Shown here piece by piece: positions 43,521-52,086 of a DNA stretch of 64,000 nt. Location: assembly GCF_001720485.1 (NCBI RefSeq), contig NZ_CP017114.1, positions 1,736,001 through 1,800,000 of the forward strand, written 5' to 3'. The notes beneath the pieces were generated by a model. The model did no database searches, was not told the origin of the DNA, and was given only the letters and a program-made list of their open reading frames with translations. This DNA is from Cobetia marina (lineage in GTDB: Bacteria > Pseudomonadota > Gammaproteobacteria > Pseudomonadales > Halomonadaceae). A program made the translations under genes and the position numbers. How positions within the stretch are numbered: the stretch's first letter is position 1; every line of letters starts with the position of its first letter.

Positions 43521-44633
43521 TCACGACTGGCCGGGCTTGGAGTCCTCCGTTGATGCCTTGTGTTCTGTCGGTGATGTGTCGTTCTGTGAAGAGCTCTCTC
43601 GGGCGTCGTCCGGTGTCGAGGGGGCGGCACCGATGCGCTTGATCCAGCGCTGGCGGGCGAAGCGACGCAGATTGGCCACGTTGTCCGTCTCGTCGATGAT
43701 GTCCTCGCCGAGAATCGTCTCCATCACGTCTTCCAGCGTGATGACCCCCAGCCAGTTGCCGAGATTGTCGTAGACGACACACAGGTGCTGGCGCTCGCGC
43801 TGCATGCGAGCGAAGGCCTGTTCGACGTTGTCTTCGGCGTGCAGTTCGCTGATCGGGCGCATCAGGTCCTTGAGCGGAGTGGTGGGTTCGGCCTGATGCG
43901 CATCGGCGCGGTGGATCATGCCCAGTGTCCTTTCATCGGCGGTCATCACCGGGTAGCGGCTGAAGGGCCAGACCGTCAACTGGTCATTGAACTCGGCCAC
44001 GGTCATCTCGGGGCTGACCGTCTGGCAGACAGGACGTGGCGTGAGCACATCACGCACCTTCATCTCATGCAGGTTGAGGATGTTGGTGATGACGCGTTGC
44101 TCATCATTTTCCAGCGCCTTCTTTTCCAGCCCCAGTTGTGCGAGCGCCTTGATCTCGCCACGCAGATCAATGTCATGCGAGTGCTTGCCGATCCGCGAGG
44201 TGATCATTTCCGACAGCCAGATCAGCGGCTTGAGCGAGATGACCATGATGTTGAGCACGCCGGGCAGCATCGGGGAAAGCTGACGCCAGTAAGTGGCACC
44301 GATGGTCTTGGGGATGATTTCCGAGGCCACCAGGATCAGCAGCGTCATGACCGCCGAGGCAACGCCGACCCAGGCCTCGCCGAACACGACGGACACCTGT
44401 GCCCCCACGCCTGTCGCACCGACCGTATGCGCGATGGTATTGAGCGTCAGGATGGCGGCCAACGGCTTGTCGATATTGTCCTTGAGGGTGGCCAGCGCCG
44501 CATGGCGCTTGGGGTGTTGCTCACGCAGGCTTGCCACATAGCTTGGGGAAAGCGACAGCAGCGCCGCTTCCAGCACGGAGCAGATGAACGAGATGCCGAT
44601 GGCGATGGCGGCAAAGAGAATCAGCAGAAACAT
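43521..44633 (-). CDS. CNNM-type membrane protein with CBS pair
   Basis: A 370-residue protein of the CNNM/CorC-like family: a DUF21 membrane domain (about 1-145; SFICSVLEAALLSLSPSYV, ASEIIPKTIGATYWRQLSP) and two CBS domains (about 195-315; MKVRDVLTPRP, YDNLGNWLGVITLEDVMETILGEDI split over the second). The C-terminal CorC_HlyC transporter-associated domain common in the family is missing and replaced by a short Ser/Thr-rich tail. Magnesium or cation homeostasis is likely by family. AAGGAG 8 bases upstream confirms the start. Confidence 0.88.
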   Translation of the reverse strand: MFLLILFAAIAIGISFICSVLEAALLSLSPSYVASLREQHPKRHAALATLKDNIDKPLAAILTLNTIAHTVGATGVGAQVSVVFGEAWVGVASAVMTLLILVASEIIPKTIGATYWRQLSPMLPGVLNIMVISLKPLIWLSEMITSRIGKHSHDIDLRGEIKALAQLGLEKKALENDEQRVITNILNLHEMKVRDVLTPRPVCQTVSPEMTVAEFNDQLTVWPFSRYPVMTADERTLGMIHRADAHQAEPTTPLKDLMRPISELHAEDNVEQAFARMQRERQHLCVVYDNLGNWLGVITLEDVMETILGEDIIDETDNVANLRRFARQRWIKRIGAAPSTPDDARESSSQNDTSPTEHKASTEDSKPGQS

Positions 44634-44926
44634 GCAGCGTGCTCCTTGGGTGGATAGGCCACCATTAGTGACAGATGCCCGGTGACTGTCAAACCTTTGG
44701 CGTTGATTGCCTGGCGCTTGTCATCGCGACGCACATTTGGGTGTCGGAGGCACTGTCGGGAGAGGGTGCGTGGGAGAAGGTGAGTGGAGAAGGTTAGGGG
44801 AGAGTCGCAGCGCGAAATATGAATGAGATTGTTTTGCTTTTGAGATCTGTTGTATTTTAAAGCAGCTCTTATCAAGGGAATTTGCATAAATAAAGGTGTG
44901 AGGCAGTCAATTTCTCGATTTCTTCG

Positions 44927-46153
44927 ATGTCATGGCACGTCGCTCGCACGCCCAGAGGCAACTCCTACCTATCCATGACTCCAGGGAATGGCGCTTTCAT
45001 GCAGCAGGGCTTGAGACAGCAGGATGCTTCCTCCTTGCCTCCGTGCGGTGTGCGGAGGGAGGGCTGGCAGTCCGTCCGCTATGCACACAGCACCGGCTGG
45101 GTTCAGGAGATCCCGGTCTGGCCCGGAGGGCGTCTGGTGCTGTGTGATCTGACGATCCGTGACGGCTATCAGGAAGTGCATCCCTTTCATGAAGGACTCT
45201 ATGTCTGCCTGATACTGGAAGGCACGCTGAGGCTGTCGGGCATGGCAGCGACGCCAACTGCCACGTGCCCGTGTCCTGAGTCCTTGTCGAGTGCAAGCGA
45301 GAAGGTCGCGGAAGAGGCGCGAGTCCAGATCGATGTCACCCGGGGAGAAGGCGGCGCCTTTCGTGCCCCGATGGTGGGTTCCCCGCATGCTCTGAACGTC
45401 GGGTACTTCCCCGGGCGGCTGCGGTGTGTGGTGCTGCATATCGAGGATGAACGTCAGCAGTCCGACAACATCCTGCAGCGCTTTGCCGAGTGGGATCTGC
45501 ATTCGCCCCCCTGGCCGGCTCAGCCTCGCCGGTGGCGGCCGGGGTCAGGCCTTCGTCAGCAGCTGGCGGAATGTCTGGCGCAGCGCCTCGACGGTGCAGA
45601 GCACACTCGTGAGACATGTTGTCTGCTGGAATGGCAAGGGCTGGGCCTGCAATTGCTGGGAGGTGCATTGCGCCGCCGGCATGCGCGGCAGTGTCATGCC
45701 GGTCAGGTGTCCGAGGATCGGGTCGCTCGTGACAGGGGCGCTGACGGCCGAGCCCCGAACGCCAATCGACGAGAGAAACGGGCTCACGAGAGGCTGACGC
45801 CGGGGTACCCGGAGACATCCAGCAGTACGTGTCGGCATCTCGAGGCGGTGCGTCAGCGGCTGAAGATGGCGCCGGAGCGTCAGCATGCCTTGCCGGAACT
45901 GGCGCGGCTTGCCTGCATGAGCGCGTCGAGTCTGCGCCAGAAGTTTCGCGAGACCTATGGTTGCTCGCTGAGCCAGTATCAGCGCGAATGTCGCATGCAG
46001 CGCGCACGTCAGGCATTGTTGCAGGGCATGAGTGTGCAGCAGGTGGCGCATCGTGTCGGCTATGCGCATGCCTGCAACTTCGCGACGGCCTACCGGCGTC
46101 ATTTCGGGCTCTCGCCCCAGGCTGTGCGGGCTCGGCCGCAGCGGGCTGACTGA
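44927..46153 (+). CDS. AraC-family transcriptional regulator
   Basis: A 408-residue regulator. The C-terminal 100 residues form the AraC double helix-turn-helix (ALPELARLACMSASSLRQKF, SVQQVAHRVGYAHACNFATAY). The N-terminal part (about 45-240) resembles PchR-type siderophore regulators in order (VCLILEGTLRLSG) but is strongly diverged, with a long Arg-rich linker (about 245-300). No ribosome binding site is evident at 44927, so the start is uncertain. The upstream 293-base gap is AT-rich and shows no clear operator. Confidence 0.8.
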   Translation: MSWHVARTPRGNSYLSMTPGNGAFMQQGLRQQDASSLPPCGVRREGWQSVRYAHSTGWVQEIPVWPGGRLVLCDLTIRDGYQEVHPFHEGLYVCLILEGTLRLSGMAATPTATCPCPESLSSASEKVAEEARVQIDVTRGEGGAFRAPMVGSPHALNVGYFPGRLRCVVLHIEDERQQSDNILQRFAEWDLHSPPWPAQPRRWRPGSGLRQQLAECLAQRLDGAEHTRETCCLLEWQGLGLQLLGGALRRRHARQCHAGQVSEDRVARDRGADGRAPNANRREKRAHERLTPGYPETSSSTCRHLEAVRQRLKMAPERQHALPELARLACMSASSLRQKFRETYGCSLSQYQRECRMQRARQALLQGMSVQQVAHRVGYAHACNFATAYRRHFGLSPQAVRARPQRAD

Positions 46154-46195
46154 GCACTGCTGACCGTCAGCCTCCGTCATGGTCGGGCGTGAAAA

Positions 46196-46226
46196 GAGAA
46201 CGGGCACCCTCAGGGTGCCCGTTCTC
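46196..46226. terminator. Bidirectional terminator after tctAB and the AraC gene
   Basis: A 14-bp stem (GAGAACGGGCACCC) with a TCA loop, flanked so that TTTT follows on the minus strand. It separates converging genes. Confidence 0.88.
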
Positions 46227-46285
46227 CTGTCGTTGCCAGGTGTCTCTTGCGCTGCGTTGCGTGGCTGTCTGCGGCGCGAGAGGCC

Positions 46286-48265
46286 TTACAGGAAGGGAAT
46301 CATCGGCAGTACCACGTCATCCAGCAGTCCCGTCGGATAGTGAAGATTCATGGCCGCCTGCATCCCGAGCAGGAAGACCGCGACGCCCAGGGCGAAGAGT
46401 CCCGCGAACGCCGCTGACTTGCGTGCGACGATGAGCTGGAAGCCCAGACAGAACAGCACGGCAGTGGAGACGAAGCCCAGCAGTGCGCTGACGCCGATCA
46501 GCACGAAGAAGCCGAGTACCACACCCACTGCCTTGAAGGCCGGTTGCTGGACGCGAATCATGCCGCGACGCCAGCCGTTGAAGACCACGGCGATCACCGA
46601 GACCAGCGTGATGAAGGCGGCCAGGGTCGGGAAGGCCTTGCCGAGTGGCATCAAATCCTTGACGTCGTAGAGCGCCCAGAGGCCGGCGAGCCCCATCAGG
46701 CCCAGCAGCAGGAAGTCGACGCCACCGAAACCGCGTGATTCCAGCACATCCTCTTCTGGGGACGGCGCGGTCTCGACCACTTCATGGGTCTGGCGACGAC
46801 GCATGATCGCCTTGCGGATCACCGGCAGGAAGAAGGCCAGCAGGATCAGGCCGAGGATGATCAGCACGCCCGGACGCAGGAAGGCTTCGGCGCCGTGGAA
46901 CTGCATGCTCTGATAGAAGTAGTTCTCGGCACCCGGTGCCAGCACGAAGCCGATCAGGAAGGCCGGACGCGACCAGCCTGCCGTCTTGAACAGCACGCCC
47001 AGCATGCCGATCATGCCCAGCGCGGCCCAGTCACCCAGCGAGCGACTGGCCTGATAGGCAGCAAACAGGATCAGCACGGTGATGGCCGGCGCCAGAATGG
47101 CGAAGGGCACACGTGTCAGCTGCGCGACCGGACGCGCCAGCATCAGACACAGGCCCGCGCCCAGGATATTGGCCAGCGCCAAAGACCATATGATGGTGTA
47201 GGTCATGTCCAGATTGGTGGTGATCATCGACACGCCCGGCTCCAGGCCCAGCAGCAACAGGCCCCCCAGGAAGACGGCGGCCGTCCCGGAGCCTGGCACC
47301 CCGAACAGCAGGGTCGGCACCATGGCGCCACAGGCACAGGCATTGTTGGCGGACTCCGGCGCGATGACGCCGCGGATGTCACCCTTGCCGAACTGGCTCG
47401 GGTCCTTGGCGGTCTTGACCGCGAAGCCGTAGGTGATCCAGTCGACCACGGAACCCGCCAGACCCGGAATGGTGCCGATCAGGCTGCCGATCCCGGCGCA
47501 GCGCGCGACCAGCCACCTGTTCTTGACCACATCCTTGATGCCGGCAGACCAGCCCTTGCCCAGGTCCGTGTTGCCGTCCTTGGCGATGCTGCCACGTCCC
47601 AGCAGCAGCTCGACGATCTCCGGCAGGGCGAAGATGCCCAGACCCAGCACGATCAGCGGCACCCCGTCGTACAGATAATCGATATCCAGATTCATGCGGT
47701 ACTCGCCGGTCGCCGGCGCGGCACCGATGGCACCGACCAGCAGGCCGAGGCCGCAGGCAGCGGTGCCCTTGAACAGGTTCTTGCCGGACAGCACCGCCAC
47801 CATCGTCAGACCCAGCAGCGTCAACACGAACAGCTCTGCTGACGAGAAGGCCAGTACGAGGGGGCGTGCGACGAGGATGAAGCCGGTCAGAATGATGGCA
47901 CCGATCACGCCCCCACACAGGGAGGACAGGAAGGCACTGGTCAGCGCACGCGCCGCCTGGCCTTTCTTGGCCAGCGGGAAGCCATCAAGCACCGTGGCCT
48001 GTGACGCGCTGGAACCGGGGATGCCCATCAGCACCGAGGCGAAGGTATCGCCGGTCGGGATGACCGCGACCATGCCCATCAGCATGCCCAGTGCATAACC
48101 GGGGTCGAGCCCGTAGAGGAAGGGCAGCAGTAGTGCCATGCCGGCGATGCCGCCCAGGCCGGGGATGATGCCGACCAGCAGGCCGACGAAGATGCCGATC
48201 ATCATGAACAGCAGATGCGTCAGCGTGAAGACGTGTCCAATGCTGGACAGGAGGGTGTCGATCAT
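46286..48265 (-). CDS. Tripartite tricarboxylate transporter, fused TctA-TctB permease
   Basis: A 659-residue membrane protein. Residues about 1-490 are TctA (large subunit), with the conserved GIIPGLGGIAGMALLLPFLYG and a second copy GTIPGLAGSVVDWITYGFAV, and PGSGTAAVFLGGLLLLG. After a charged linker (about 495-515, with EEDVLESR) come four helices (about 520-655) that correspond to the small subunit TctB. Usually these are separate genes. ATG 48265 is preferred to the TTG at 48277. It follows the tctC gene by 79 bases and uses the solute-bound TctC protein to import a carboxylate. Confidence 0.9.
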   Translation of the reverse strand: MIDTLLSSIGHVFTLTHLLFMMIGIFVGLLVGIIPGLGGIAGMALLLPFLYGLDPGYALGMLMGMVAVIPTGDTFASVLMGIPGSSASQATVLDGFPLAKKGQAARALTSAFLSSLCGGVIGAIILTGFILVARPLVLAFSSAELFVLTLLGLTMVAVLSGKNLFKGTAACGLGLLVGAIGAAPATGEYRMNLDIDYLYDGVPLIVLGLGIFALPEIVELLLGRGSIAKDGNTDLGKGWSAGIKDVVKNRWLVARCAGIGSLIGTIPGLAGSVVDWITYGFAVKTAKDPSQFGKGDIRGVIAPESANNACACGAMVPTLLFGVPGSGTAAVFLGGLLLLGLEPGVSMITTNLDMTYTIIWSLALANILGAGLCLMLARPVAQLTRVPFAILAPAITVLILFAAYQASRSLGDWAALGMIGMLGVLFKTAGWSRPAFLIGFVLAPGAENYFYQSMQFHGAEAFLRPGVLIILGLILLAFFLPVIRKAIMRRRQTHEVVETAPSPEEDVLESRGFGGVDFLLLGLMGLAGLWALYDVKDLMPLGKAFPTLAAFITLVSVIAVVFNGWRRGMIRVQQPAFKAVGVVLGFFVLIGVSALLGFVSTAVLFCLGFQLIVARKSAAFAGLFALGVAVFLLGMQAAMNLHYPTGLLDDVVLPMIPFL

Positions 48266-48344
48266 GGCGTTGCTCAACCTCTTGTTCTTCTCTGGTGCTT
48301 CTTGCGCTCTCCAGCGTCATGGCGCTGGAGAGCGTCAGCGGGCT

Positions 48345-49478
48345 TCAACGAGATTGCAGGCGAATACCGTGTCGTTCCATCAGCCAGTGCTTGACCCATT
48401 CGTGCTGGGTTTCGCTCAGTTGCATGGCGTCTTGCAACCGCGCCGCTGCCGCCTTGCCGACCATCAGGCCATAAGGACCGACCTTCACCGCCGCTTCCTT
48501 GAGGAACTCGGGGTCCTTGGCCATGTCACGTGCCGCCTGACGGTATTGCTCCAGCAGTGCTGGATCGACACCCTTCGGCACCAGCAGCATCTTCTGCATG
48601 GCGTAACCGGAGGCGAAGAACTTGTGGAAGATCTGATAGGCCTCGTCATCGCGTGAATGGCCTTCCTGCGCCAGATACAGCTCGGAGAAGGTCGGCAGGT
48701 CCGGGAAGGACGGGTCGCGCTCGATGTGGCCTTCGTCATCCATCACGCCGAGACTGAACAGCGGCACGGCCTGGCCGGCGTCGACCAGCGGCGTGACGTT
48801 GCTCCTGTAGGCGGAGGTGGTCTGGAAATCGAGGGCGACTTCGCCACGCTCGAAGGCCAGGCGACCTTCACCACGGCTCTTCATGCCGAAGACCGGATCA
48901 ACCTGGAAGTCGAGCAGATCGAACGCCATCAGCACCGGCATCTCGAGCCCGGTCGGGTTCTGGCCGGCGAACTTCACCGTCTGGGAGGCGAGGGCCTTGA
49001 GCGCACTGGCGCTGTCCTTGCCCAGCGAGCTTGAGGCATAGACGACACCGCCTGTCGGGGCGGCGAGGATCGGTTCCCAGTCGGCATAGTCGTAACGCAC
49101 GCGGCGGTCGCGCAGCATGGCCGGATACTGGGTAGAGGCCGAGGTGACGACCATCTCGTCGCCGTCATCGCCGGCACGCTTGCTGAACAGGTTGACGCCG
49201 GTGATGGAACCGCCCCCCGGCACGTTGTCGATGACGACAGCCGGGTTGCCCGGCAGGTTCCTGGTCACCCAGTTGGACATGAAGCGTGCCCAGACATCGG
49301 TGCCGCCCCCGACCCCGAAGGGTACGGTCCAGGTCAGGGTGTCAGGGACTTCCGCCGCGGCGTGCACGGCGGAAGACAGCGGCAGAAGGCCCATGACGGG
49401 CAGCATGACGGCCAGGGCGGTGGTGCGGGCATGGCGCTTGAGGGCATGGCGTTTGGGCGTAGACACGATGAGGGACAT
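48345..49478 (-). CDS. Tripartite tricarboxylate transporter substrate-binding protein
   Basis: A 377-residue periplasmic TctC/Bug-family receptor. It has a signal peptide (about 1-41, ending SSAVHAAA) and then TVPFGVGGGTDVWARFM and VIDNVPGGGSITGVN, the two carboxylate-contact loops of the family. AGGAGT 8 bases upstream sets the start. It lies first in the operon with the TctA-TctB fusion. A GalD/PrpF-type gene upstream suggests a tri- or dicarboxylic acid such as a citrate-, oxalomesaconate- or methylcitrate-related compound. Confidence 0.9.
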   Translation of the reverse strand: MSLIVSTPKRHALKRHARTTALAVMLPVMGLLPLSSAVHAAAEVPDTLTWTVPFGVGGGTDVWARFMSNWVTRNLPGNPAVVIDNVPGGGSITGVNLFSKRAGDDGDEMVVTSASTQYPAMLRDRRVRYDYADWEPILAAPTGGVVYASSSLGKDSASALKALASQTVKFAGQNPTGLEMPVLMAFDLLDFQVDPVFGMKSRGEGRLAFERGEVALDFQTTSAYRSNVTPLVDAGQAVPLFSLGVMDDEGHIERDPSFPDLPTFSELYLAQEGHSRDDEAYQIFHKFFASGYAMQKMLLVPKGVDPALLEQYRQAARDMAKDPEFLKEAAVKVGPYGLMVGKAAAARLQDAMQLSETQHEWVKHWLMERHGIRLQSR

Positions 49479-49561
49479 GGTCTGACTCCTGATTATTGTT
49501 GGAATGCGTTGTCAATCAGTGATGCGCTAACTGCATGGCGGCGCAGAGAGGTCATTTCATT

Positions 49562-49574
49562 TCAATCAAATGCA
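49562..49574. promoter_or_regulatory. T-N11-A motif upstream of tctC
   Basis: TCAATCAAATGCA shares 11 of 13 bases with the motif upstream of the tautomerase gene at 50858. It lies about 85 bases before the tctC start. Confidence 0.5.
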
Positions 49575-49684
49575 TTGTAAATCAATCTTCTGCAGTGCTT
49601 TCGTCGCGCTTGTCGAGGCGTTGTCGGTGCTGAGACACATGCGATCGTGAAAGCCTGGCGATCCTGCACGCGCGCGGACTGCGC

Positions 49685-50800
49685 TCAGGCGCGTTCAGGC
49701 ATTTCCAGCGAGTCCGGGAGGTTCAAGAACACCTCGCCATTCATGATCTTGCGTGCCGTGCGCAGCAGGGACACACGGCTGGGGGTCATCGGGTCGCCAT
49801 CGGCGTGTTCGACCTCGACGTCCAGGAACCCGGCTGGGTGCTCGAGCTTCACCTTCTCCGCCAGAGCCCCCGGTGTCAGGGTGCCGGCGGCCAGCGCCAC
49901 GCGGTTGGCCAGAGTGCCCGGGAGACTGGTCGCGACGGCCAGCGTGATGGCCCCCGTGACGGCCAGCGCGCCATGGCAGCGATGCGGCACGAAGTAGCGT
50001 GCGCACAGGGTGCCGCCCTCGGTGCGCGGAGCGGAGAGAATCACCGGCTTGGGCAGCACCGAGTCACTGACGTCACCCATGCCCATCAATTCCCCCGCCT
50101 TGAGGCGAATCTTCTCGAGGCGTGCCATCGCGTCACGGTTGGCGTCCATCTCGGCCGGCGCTTCGTTGCCTGCCCAGCCCAGACTTGCCGCTTCGATCAG
50201 TACCACCGGCGTGGCGGAGTCGAGGCAGGTCACCTCCACGCCCTCGATCACGTCGATGACCTGACCGCTGGGCAGCAGCTTGCCGGTCTTGGCACCGACA
50301 GCGCCCAGAAAGCCCAGCTTGATGGCGCTGCCGGCGCCGGGCACACCACTGATGCGCGTGTCGCCCTGGTAGGCGACGCGACCATCGGGTGTCGGGACCT
50401 GGCTGTCGATCAGGGTGCCGGTGTTGAGGTTGTGAATCCGCAGACGGGTCAGGTCACCCTTTGCCGGGATCATGCCGGTCTCGATGGCATAGGGGCCGAC
50501 CGCGGCCAGCATGTTGCCGCAGTTCGGCGAGAAATCGACCTTGTCGCCCTCCACATCGACCTGGGCGAACAGATAGTCGATATCCGCTTCAGGATGCGTG
50601 GAGGGGCCGACAAGGGCGACCTTGCTGGTCAACGAATTGCCGCCGCCCAGCCCATCGATCTGCAATGCGTGGCCGGAGCCCATGACCTGGCGCAGGACTT
50701 CGCGACGGCCGTCGTCATCGGCGGGGAGGTGATCCAGACGCAGGAAGGGGCCCCGAGAGGTACCGCCACGTAGGATCATGCAAGGAAGTGAATGCATCAT
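49685..50800 (-). CDS. PrpF/GalD-family isomerase, probable 4-oxalomesaconate tautomerase
   Basis: A 371-residue protein of the PrpF fold (diaminopimelate-epimerase-like). MILRGGTSRGPFL and DFSPNCGNMLAAVGP carry the conserved loops, the second with the active-site Cys; GGGTL and VPHRCHGALAVTGAI follow. GalD, a member of this family, acts on 4-oxalomesaconate in gallate degradation; PrpF and other members move double bonds in aconitate-type acids. The first ATG is 11 bases after AGGAG. The TctABC-type carrier and LysR gene around it suggest a matching acid is imported and isomerised. Confidence 0.85.
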   Translation of the reverse strand: MMHSLPCMILRGGTSRGPFLRLDHLPADDDGRREVLRQVMGSGHALQIDGLGGGNSLTSKVALVGPSTHPEADIDYLFAQVDVEGDKVDFSPNCGNMLAAVGPYAIETGMIPAKGDLTRLRIHNLNTGTLIDSQVPTPDGRVAYQGDTRISGVPGAGSAIKLGFLGAVGAKTGKLLPSGQVIDVIEGVEVTCLDSATPVVLIEAASLGWAGNEAPAEMDANRDAMARLEKIRLKAGELMGMGDVSDSVLPKPVILSAPRTEGGTLCARYFVPHRCHGALAVTGAITLAVATSLPGTLANRVALAAGTLTPGALAEKVKLEHPAGFLDVEVEHADGDPMTPSRVSLLRTARKIMNGEVFLNLPDSLEMPERA

Positions 50801-50857
50801 GTTGGAACGCGCTCCTGTCTGTTTGCGCCTTTCTGAAGCATCACAGCCGATGATCTA

Positions 50858-50870
50858 TGCATCAAATGCA
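50858..50870. promoter_or_regulatory. T-N11-A dyad between the tautomerase and LysR genes
   Basis: TGCATCAAATGCA is a perfect TGCAT/ATGCA inverted repeat around CAA with the LysR T-N11-A form, in the 134-base divergent gap. Confidence 0.6.
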
Positions 50871-50934
50871 AATAAAAACTATACTGTCACCATTACACGC
50901 ATTAATCCGAATAATGAATCAATAGGATAGTTGC

Positions 50935-51825
50935 ATGCATAGATTGGAGTTTCTGGATCTGTCGGCATTTGTCGAAGTGGCCGAGAATCATTCCTTCAAT
51001 GAAGCGGCGGAGCGACTGCACATCTCGCAGCCGGCCCTGTCGCGCCGTATCCAGAAACTGGAGGAAGTGCTCGGTGCAAAAGTGCTGGAGCGTACGACGC
51101 GGAGAAGTCGACTGACGCCAATTGGACGTGATTTCCTGCCAAAAGCCCGCAAGTTGCTCGAAGATTACGAATCCTCTCTGGTGGGCGTTCGCGAGCTGGC
51201 CACCCACCGCAAGGGGGTGCTGACCATCGCCTGCCTGCCCACGGCAGCCTTCTACTTCCTGCCCAGCGTGGTGCGCGAGTTCAACACCGCCTACCCCGGC
51301 ATCCGGATTCGCATCCTGGATGTCAGTGCCAATGAAGGGGTCGAAAGGGTGGTCTCGGGGGAGGCAGACTTTGGTATCAATATGGTCAGTGCCCACCACC
51401 CGGCAGTGGATTTCACCTCCATCTATCGTGATCCCTTCGTGTTGGCACTGCGTCGCGACCATCCGCTTGCACAGAAAAAGCGCGTCGAGTGGAGCGATCT
51501 GGATGATGTGCGCCTGATCACCGTCTCCCGCGATAGCGGCAACCGCATTCTGCTCGACAACACCCTGCTGTCCGCCGGATTGCATCTGGACGGCTTCTAC
51601 GAGGTCCAGCATCTCTCGACCTCGCTGGGGCTGGTCGAGAGCGGGCTTGGCGTCGCCATCCTGCCGTCGATGGCGATGCCCGGGCCGGAGCACGAGGTGC
51701 TGTGTCAGCGTGAGCTGCCCGAGCCACGCATTGATCGCACCATTGGCCTGCTGCGGCGTCGCGGTGAGTCGCTGTCACCGATCGCGGAGCTGTTCATCGA
51801 GATTCTGCTCAAGCGCTGGAACTGA
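50935..51825 (+). CDS. LysR-family transcriptional regulator
   Basis: A 296-residue LysR protein with the winged helix at about 3-62 (FVEVAENHSFNEAAERL, QPALSRRIQKLEEVLGAKVL) and an effector domain to about 290 (FGINMVSAHHPAVDFTSIY). AGGA 8 bases upstream fits the start. It is divergent from the GalD/PrpF gene, and a TGCAT-CAA-ATGCA dyad lies between them, with a related motif before tctC. It therefore probably controls all three genes. Confidence 0.9.
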   Translation: MHRLEFLDLSAFVEVAENHSFNEAAERLHISQPALSRRIQKLEEVLGAKVLERTTRRSRLTPIGRDFLPKARKLLEDYESSLVGVRELATHRKGVLTIACLPTAAFYFLPSVVREFNTAYPGIRIRILDVSANEGVERVVSGEADFGINMVSAHHPAVDFTSIYRDPFVLALRRDHPLAQKKRVEWSDLDDVRLITVSRDSGNRILLDNTLLSAGLHLDGFYEVQHLSTSLGLVESGLGVAILPSMAMPGPEHEVLCQRELPEPRIDRTIGLLRRRGESLSPIAELFIEILLKRWN

Positions 51826-52086
51826 CCACGCGCAAGGGAAGGGCCCATGAGTCTCAGGTGTGCAGGGGCTGGCCAGCCTCGGCTCAATATATGAGGTGTT
51901 TATGTATAAGTTTTTTGTGTTTCACTAAAGGAACAGGTCACGGCCAGCATGTTCGACGGCGTGGCCGATGACAGCGTCTCGATGTCGCGGGATCCGCCTG
52001 ATGGCGCAGGTCGGTGAGGGGCTTGCTCCCACCTCCTGCCGTCAGGCCATTGATGACGTGGATACCTGCCCAACACAAGGATGCAC

